Shown here one piece after another: positions 58,364-64,000 of a DNA stretch of 64,000 nt. The notes under the pieces are model-generated. The model searched no databases. It was not told the origin of the DNA and saw only the letters and a list, made by a program, of their open reading frames with translations. The DNA comes from Novosphingobium chloroacetimidivorans. GTDB lineage: Bacteria > Pseudomonadota > Alphaproteobacteria > Sphingomonadales > Sphingomonadaceae. Each line of letters opens with the position of its first letter. The first letter of the stretch is position 1. Position numbers and translations under genes: made by a program. The DNA is taken from NCBI RefSeq assembly GCF_014204535.1, contig NZ_JACHLR010000001.1, positions 186,001 through 250,000 of the forward strand, read 5' to 3'.

Positions 58364-61300
58364 ATGCCGGCCCAGCAAGGCTACGATAAGCGCTACATAC
58401 TGTATTACCTGCTCCCGGCGCTGCTGGCGCTGTCCTTAATCGGCGATGTCAATTCGCCGTTGGGCCGGGCGATCTGGGTCACGTATCTGATCCCGACAGT
58501 GCTGGCGTTCCTGGCCGTGCACCGCATTACCCCGCTCGCTGTCGCACTCGCGGGCATCGTGCTGTCGATCGTCGGATTGACTTATGCTCCTGCAGGCGTC
58601 GACCCCACCCTCTCGATGTTCAACCGCGCCGTCGCCGCGATCGCCAACCTGACGATCGCAGGCATCGGCATGGTCTTCATCACGTATCGGATCGCCAACC
58701 GCCGGCTGGCCTCGCTGCGCGAGGCCGAAGTCGCTCTTGCCAAGGCCACCGCAGGCGATCTTACGCTGCCGCAGGTGGGCCAGGCGACGCTCGCCTGCCT
58801 GGCAGAGCGGTTCGGAGCTTCGGTCGGAGCGATCTATGTGCGCGATAGCGGGATCTTCCGCCGTGCGGCCACCTACGGCGTGCCCGAGGGCGCTGCGATC
58901 CCCGCTGAGCTGAGCGAGAACGACGGGCTGCTCGGAGAAGCGATCCGCACCGGCAAGGGCCGCGTGGTCGAGGATGTTCCCACAGGCTACCTCGCTTTCG
59001 GCACGGCGCTCGGCAGCGCTTCCCCTCGCACGCTGGTGATCGGAACCACGGCGAACGACGAGGTGGTCAACTCGGTGATCGAGCTGGGCTTCCTGCATAA
59101 GCAATCCCGTGCCGACGAGGCGGTCGAGTTCCTGAAGCTGACGTCCTCCGCTCTCGCGGTGACCTTGCGCTCGGCCAAGTACCGCGCGCGGCTTCAGGCA
59201 CTGCTTGCCGAGACGCAGCAGCAGGCCGAGGAGCTGCAGACACAAAGCGAGGAACTGCAGGCCACCAACGACGAACTGGAAGCGCAGAGCAAGCTCCTGC
59301 TGGCGTCGCAGGCGCAGCTGGAAGACCAGCAGGCCGAGCTAGAGCAGAACAACGCGCAGCTGGAGGAACAGACCATCTCGCTGGAGGCGCAGCGCGACGA
59401 GCTGACGCGGGCGCAGGCCTCGCTCAAGGCACAAGCGAGCGAGCTGGAGCAGGCGAGCCGCTACAAGTCGGAGTTCCTGGCGAACATGAGCCACGAGCTG
59501 CGCACCCCGCTCAATTCGCTGCTGATCATGGCGCGCCTGCTCGCGGACAATCGCCCTGGCACGCTCAACGAGGAGCAGATCCGGTTCGCCGAGACGATCG
59601 AGACCTCCGGCAACGATCTGCTGACCCTGATCAACGACGTGCTCGATATTTCCAAGATCGAAGCCGGTCGCCTGGAACTGGAACCTCGGGCGGTGACGAT
59701 CGATTCGATCACGCGCAAGTTGCAGGCGGACTTCGCGCCTTTCGCGGAAAAGAAAGGCCTGACCCTCCGCATCGCCAAGGCCGCCGACGTTCCCGTCGAG
59801 TTCGAGACCGACTCGCTGCGGCTGGAGCAGGTGCTCCGCAACTTCCTCTCGAACGCGATCAAGTTCACCGAACGCGGCGAAGTTGCGGTCGAGGTAGCTT
59901 CTGCAGCTAGCGACCGCATCCGCTTCACGGTGCGCGACAGTGGCCCAGGCATCGACCCCGAGCAACACGGCGCGATTTTCGAGGCGTTCCGCCAGGCGGA
60001 CGGAGGCATCGCGCGAAAGTTCGGTGGCACCGGCCTTGGCCTCTCGATCGCGCGCGAACTGGCGCAGCTTCTTGGCGGCGAAATCCGTCTGGACAGCGAG
60101 CCCGGCAAGGGCAGCGCCTTCAGTGTCGAACTGCCGCTCAGGTTTCAGCCAGGGCACACCGCCACCCCCGGCGGCCTTGAAGCCGCGATCCGGCGCACGG
60201 CACCTTCGCCGACCCCCTCGCCTGCACCGGCGCGCCAGCGTCCGGCGGCCGCGGTGCCTGACGATCGTGAGACGCTGACGGGCGATTCACGCCTGATCCT
60301 GGTGGTCGAGGACGATCCCGCATTCGCGCGCATCCTCTACGATCTCGCACACGAGCTCGGCTTCAAGTGCCTGATCGCCGGCACTGCCGACGAGGGCGCG
60401 CTGCTTGCGCGCCAGTACGTGCCGCATGCCGTGATCCTCGACATGCACTTGCCCGACCACACCGGCCTGTCGGTTCTCGATCGGATCAAGCGTGACACCC
60501 GTACGCGGCACATCCCCGTACACGTCGTCTCGGCGGACGAAGACAATCGCGCCGCGCTCGAGAGCGGCGCGGTCGGCTACCTGTTCAAGCCAGTGAGCCG
60601 CGACTCGCTGATGGACATGCTCGAAGGTCTCGAGACGCGGATGGACCAGCGCCTGCGCCGCGTGCTGGTGATCGAGGACGATCCCAAGCAGGCCGAGAGC
60701 ATCCACCACCTGCTTGCCTCGCGCGATGTCGAGACGGTCGAGGTGCATACCGGTGCCGAGTGCCTGAGCAAGCTGAGCAGCGAAACCTTCGACTGCATGG
60801 TGCTCGACCTCAACCTGCCCGACATGCCGGGGCTCGACCTGCTGGAGCGGCTGTCCGGTGACGAGAGCCTCGGCTTCCCGCCGGTCATCGTCTACACCGG
60901 TCGCGATCTCTCCTCCGAGGAGGAGATGCGCCTGCGCCGCTATTCCAAGTCGATCATCGTCAAGGGCGCGAAGAGCCCCGAACGCCTGCTCGACGAGGTC
61001 ACGCTGTTCCTGCACCAGGTCGTGTCCGAGTTGCCGGCGGAGCAGCAGAAGCTGCTGGCCAAGTCGCTCGGGCGCGATGCCGCGCTCGAAGGCCGGCAGG
61101 TGCTGGTGGTCGAGGACGACATCCGCAACGTCTACGCGCTCACCAGCGTGCTGGAGCCGCATGGAGTGCAGGTGCGGATCGCGCGCAACGGCTTGGAGGC
61201 TCTGTCGGAACTGGCGCGCGCGGCCGATGGCGACGGTCGGCCGGTCGACCTCGTGCTGATGGATGTGATGATGCCGGAAATGGATGGCCTCACCTGCATG

Positions 61301-61474
61301 CGCGAGATCCGCAAGGATCAGCAATGGTCCGCGCTGCCGATCATCGCGCTCACCGCCAAGGCCATGGAACGCGATCACCAGGAATGTCTGGAAGCCGGCG
61401 CCAACGATTACCTGGCCAAGCCGCTGGACGTCGACAAGCTGCTGAGCCTCGTGCGCGTGTGGATGCCCCGGTGA
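58364..61474 (+). CDS. hybrid histidine kinase with GAF domain, coiled-coil stalk and three receivers
   Basis: 1036 residues from the ATG at 58364. Three to four N-terminal membrane helices (about residues 10-108), GAF domain (about 125-265), a long heptad coiled coil rich in Gln/Glu/Leu (about 272-365), HisKA with H377 in NMSHELRTPLNS, HATPase (N box NFLSNAIKFT, G1 DSGPGIDPEQ, G2 GTGLGLSIARELAQLLGG). Then three receivers: first VILDMHLPDHTG, second MVLDLNLPDMPG, third LMDVMMPEMDG, all with phosphoacceptor Asp. The coiled coil resembles those in CheR/CheB-linked kinases. A 3-gene signalling cluster with the next two genes. Confidence 0.92.
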   Translation: MPAQQGYDKRYILYYLLPALLALSLIGDVNSPLGRAIWVTYLIPTVLAFLAVHRITPLAVALAGIVLSIVGLTYAPAGVDPTLSMFNRAVAAIANLTIAGIGMVFITYRIANRRLASLREAEVALAKATAGDLTLPQVGQATLACLAERFGASVGAIYVRDSGIFRRAATYGVPEGAAIPAELSENDGLLGEAIRTGKGRVVEDVPTGYLAFGTALGSASPRTLVIGTTANDEVVNSVIELGFLHKQSRADEAVEFLKLTSSALAVTLRSAKYRARLQALLAETQQQAEELQTQSEELQATNDELEAQSKLLLASQAQLEDQQAELEQNNAQLEEQTISLEAQRDELTRAQASLKAQASELEQASRYKSEFLANMSHELRTPLNSLLIMARLLADNRPGTLNEEQIRFAETIETSGNDLLTLINDVLDISKIEAGRLELEPRAVTIDSITRKLQADFAPFAEKKGLTLRIAKAADVPVEFETDSLRLEQVLRNFLSNAIKFTERGEVAVEVASAASDRIRFTVRDSGPGIDPEQHGAIFEAFRQADGGIARKFGGTGLGLSIARELAQLLGGEIRLDSEPGKGSAFSVELPLRFQPGHTATPGGLEAAIRRTAPSPTPSPAPARQRPAAAVPDDRETLTGDSRLILVVEDDPAFARILYDLAHELGFKCLIAGTADEGALLARQYVPHAVILDMHLPDHTGLSVLDRIKRDTRTRHIPVHVVSADEDNRAALESGAVGYLFKPVSRDSLMDMLEGLETRMDQRLRRVLVIEDDPKQAESIHHLLASRDVETVEVHTGAECLSKLSSETFDCMVLDLNLPDMPGLDLLERLSGDESLGFPPVIVYTGRDLSSEEEMRLRRYSKSIIVKGAKSPERLLDEVTLFLHQVVSELPAEQQKLLAKSLGRDAALEGRQVLVVEDDIRNVYALTSVLEPHGVQVRIARNGLEALSELARAADGDGRPVDLVLMDVMMPEMDGLTCMREIRKDQQWSALPIIALTAKAMERDHQECLEAGANDYLAKPLDVDKLLSLVRVWMPR

Positions 61475-61492
61475 CGTCATGAGCGTGAGGTC

Positions 61493-62348
61493 ATGAGCGG
61501 GGTGCGAGTGCCGGAGGCGGTAGAGGACATCGAACTCGATCTTCTGGTCGAGGCGATCTGGCGCCGGTATCAATACGACTTCCGCGACTATTCGCGCGGA
61601 TCGCTGCATCGCCGGCTGGAGCGGGCGCAGGGCGAATTTGGCTGCACCAGCTTTTCCGAACTCCAGCATCGCGTGCTGCGGGACCCGGCGAGCCTCAATG
61701 CCCTGCTCGGCTACCTGACCATCCAGGTGAGCGACCTGTTCCGCGATCCCGAGTATTTTCGCATGATCCGAGAGCAGGTTGTGCCGCATCTGCGCACCTG
61801 GCCCTCGATCAAGGTCTGGATCGCGGGCTGCGCGAACGGCGAGGAGTTCTACTCGCTCGCCATCCTGTTCCGCGAAGAGGGGCTCGGCGACCGCACACTG
61901 TTCTACTGCACCGACATCAACACCGCCGCGCTCGAGAAGGCCGAAGCGGGCATATTCGAGATCGACCGACTGCCCGGCTTTTCCCGCAACTATCGTGAGG
62001 CGGGCGGACGCGGTTCGCTGTCCGACTACTACACCGCCGCGTTCGGAGCGGCGCGGTTCGATCCGGCGTTGCGCAAGCGGGCGGTCTTCGCCGATCACAA
62101 CCTGGCGAGCGACGCGGTTTTCTCCGAGGTTCAGCTGGTGTCCAGCCGCAATGTGTTGATCTACTTCGATCGCCCATTGCAGGACCGCGCCCTGGGGCTG
62201 TTCGCGCAGTCACTCACCCAGGGCGGGTTCCTCGGCCTGGGCTCGAAGGAAACGATTCACTTTTCGCGCCATGCCGAACTTTTCTCAGACTTTGCCGCCC
62301 GCGAAAAGATCTACCGCCGCAACGCCGTCCCTTCGCGGGAGCCAGCTC

Positions 62349-62359
<11 letters not shown>
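61493..62359 (+). CDS. CheR-type SAM-dependent methyltransferase
   Basis: 288 residues, starting 18 bases after the hybrid kinase. N-terminal CheR helical domain (YDFRDYSRGSLHRRLERA), SAM-binding loop VWIAGCANGEEFYSLAIL, and NVLIYFDRPLQDRALGLFAQSL typical of CheR. No chemoreceptors are nearby; its target is unclear. Its stop overlaps the start of the next gene by about 11 bases. Confidence 0.93.

Positions 62360-64000
<1,641 letters not shown>

Noticed and set aside
60287..62098. 603-codon minus-strand frame across the hybrid kinase and CheR genes
   Set aside because: Antisense shadow; the plus-strand genes have complete domain motifs.

Overview
The window is 64 kb of GC-rich, densely coded chromosome from an alphaproteobacterium, most probably order Sphingomonadales (a Novosphingobium/Sphingomonas-like organism). 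This rests on the combination of CckA and CpdR, an alphaproteobacterial SOS box (GTTC-N7-GTTC) in front of recA, a SapC-family gene, several sphingomonad-type secreted proteins of unknown function, and frequent short palindromic repeats between genes. It is ordinary core genome: I see no prophage, integrase, insertion sequence, CRISPR array or plasmid function.

Layout. 0-6.7 kb: a partial YdbH-like membrane-to-surface protein (minus strand, cut by the window edge), radC-NRDE overlapping pair, a secreted alpha/beta hydrolase, then purB, a LapA-like membrane protein and pyrF. 6.7-12.8 kb: a REP-type palindrome, a SIMPL-domain protein, a small lipoprotein, then trpF-trpB-[DUF559 nuclease cassette]-trpA-folC. 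The DUF559 gene lies between trpB and trpA inside perfect 36-bp inverted repeats. 12.8-22.5 kb: AmpG-type permease, RluB-type pseudouridine synthase, rsmD, a secreted protein with seven 11-residue tandem repeats, a UvrD/PcrA helicase, a repeat cluster, a Tat-exported SDR, a RhlE-type RNA helicase and a secreted protein of unknown function. 22.6-30.9 kb: a GlcD-type FAD oxidoreductase, SapC, a candidate small RNA with promoter and terminator, an N-formylglutamate amidohydrolase divergent from cpdR, tRNA-Val, icd, a KefB/YbaL-type antiporter and a small hydrophilic protein. 31-40.7 kb (minus strand): alaS, recA with an SOS box, and the run dapA - smpB - DUF2062 - cckA - GT51-like protein, whose last four genes overlap one another by 4 bp.

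40.7-57.9 kb: soluble lytic transglycosylase, greB, a coiled-coil mini-protein, a TauD/TfdA dioxygenase, a secreted protein, an OmpW/Omp25-like beta-barrel, rlmN, a glycine-zipper protein, a FolM-like SDR, cfa plus an overlapping cysteine-protease-fold protein, argG, rlpA, a holin-family membrane protein, aroQ, a small membrane protein, an Lrp/AsnC regulator, a histidine-kinase-like protein with a decayed ATPase domain, and a polysaccharide deacetylase. 58-64 kb: tRNA-Ile(CAT) and tRNA-Pro(TGG), then a signalling cluster: hybrid histidine kinase with three receivers, CheR-type methyltransferase, and a REC-PAS-HWE kinase-REC protein that runs off the window end.

How the genes fit together. Amino-acid and nucleotide biosynthesis (trp, argG, aroQ, dapA, purB, pyrF, folC) and translation quality (alaS, smpB, rlmN, rsmD, rluB) dominate. 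Cell-cycle phosphorelay components (cckA, cpdR) and cell-wall remodelling (slt, rlpA, ampG, GT51-like) are interspersed. The features that most deserve follow-up are the DUF559/inverted-repeat cassette, the candidate sRNA with an anti-Shine-Dalgarno stretch, the 11-residue repeat protein, the GT51-like protein lacking both catalytic glutamates, and the catalytically doubtful histidine kinase.
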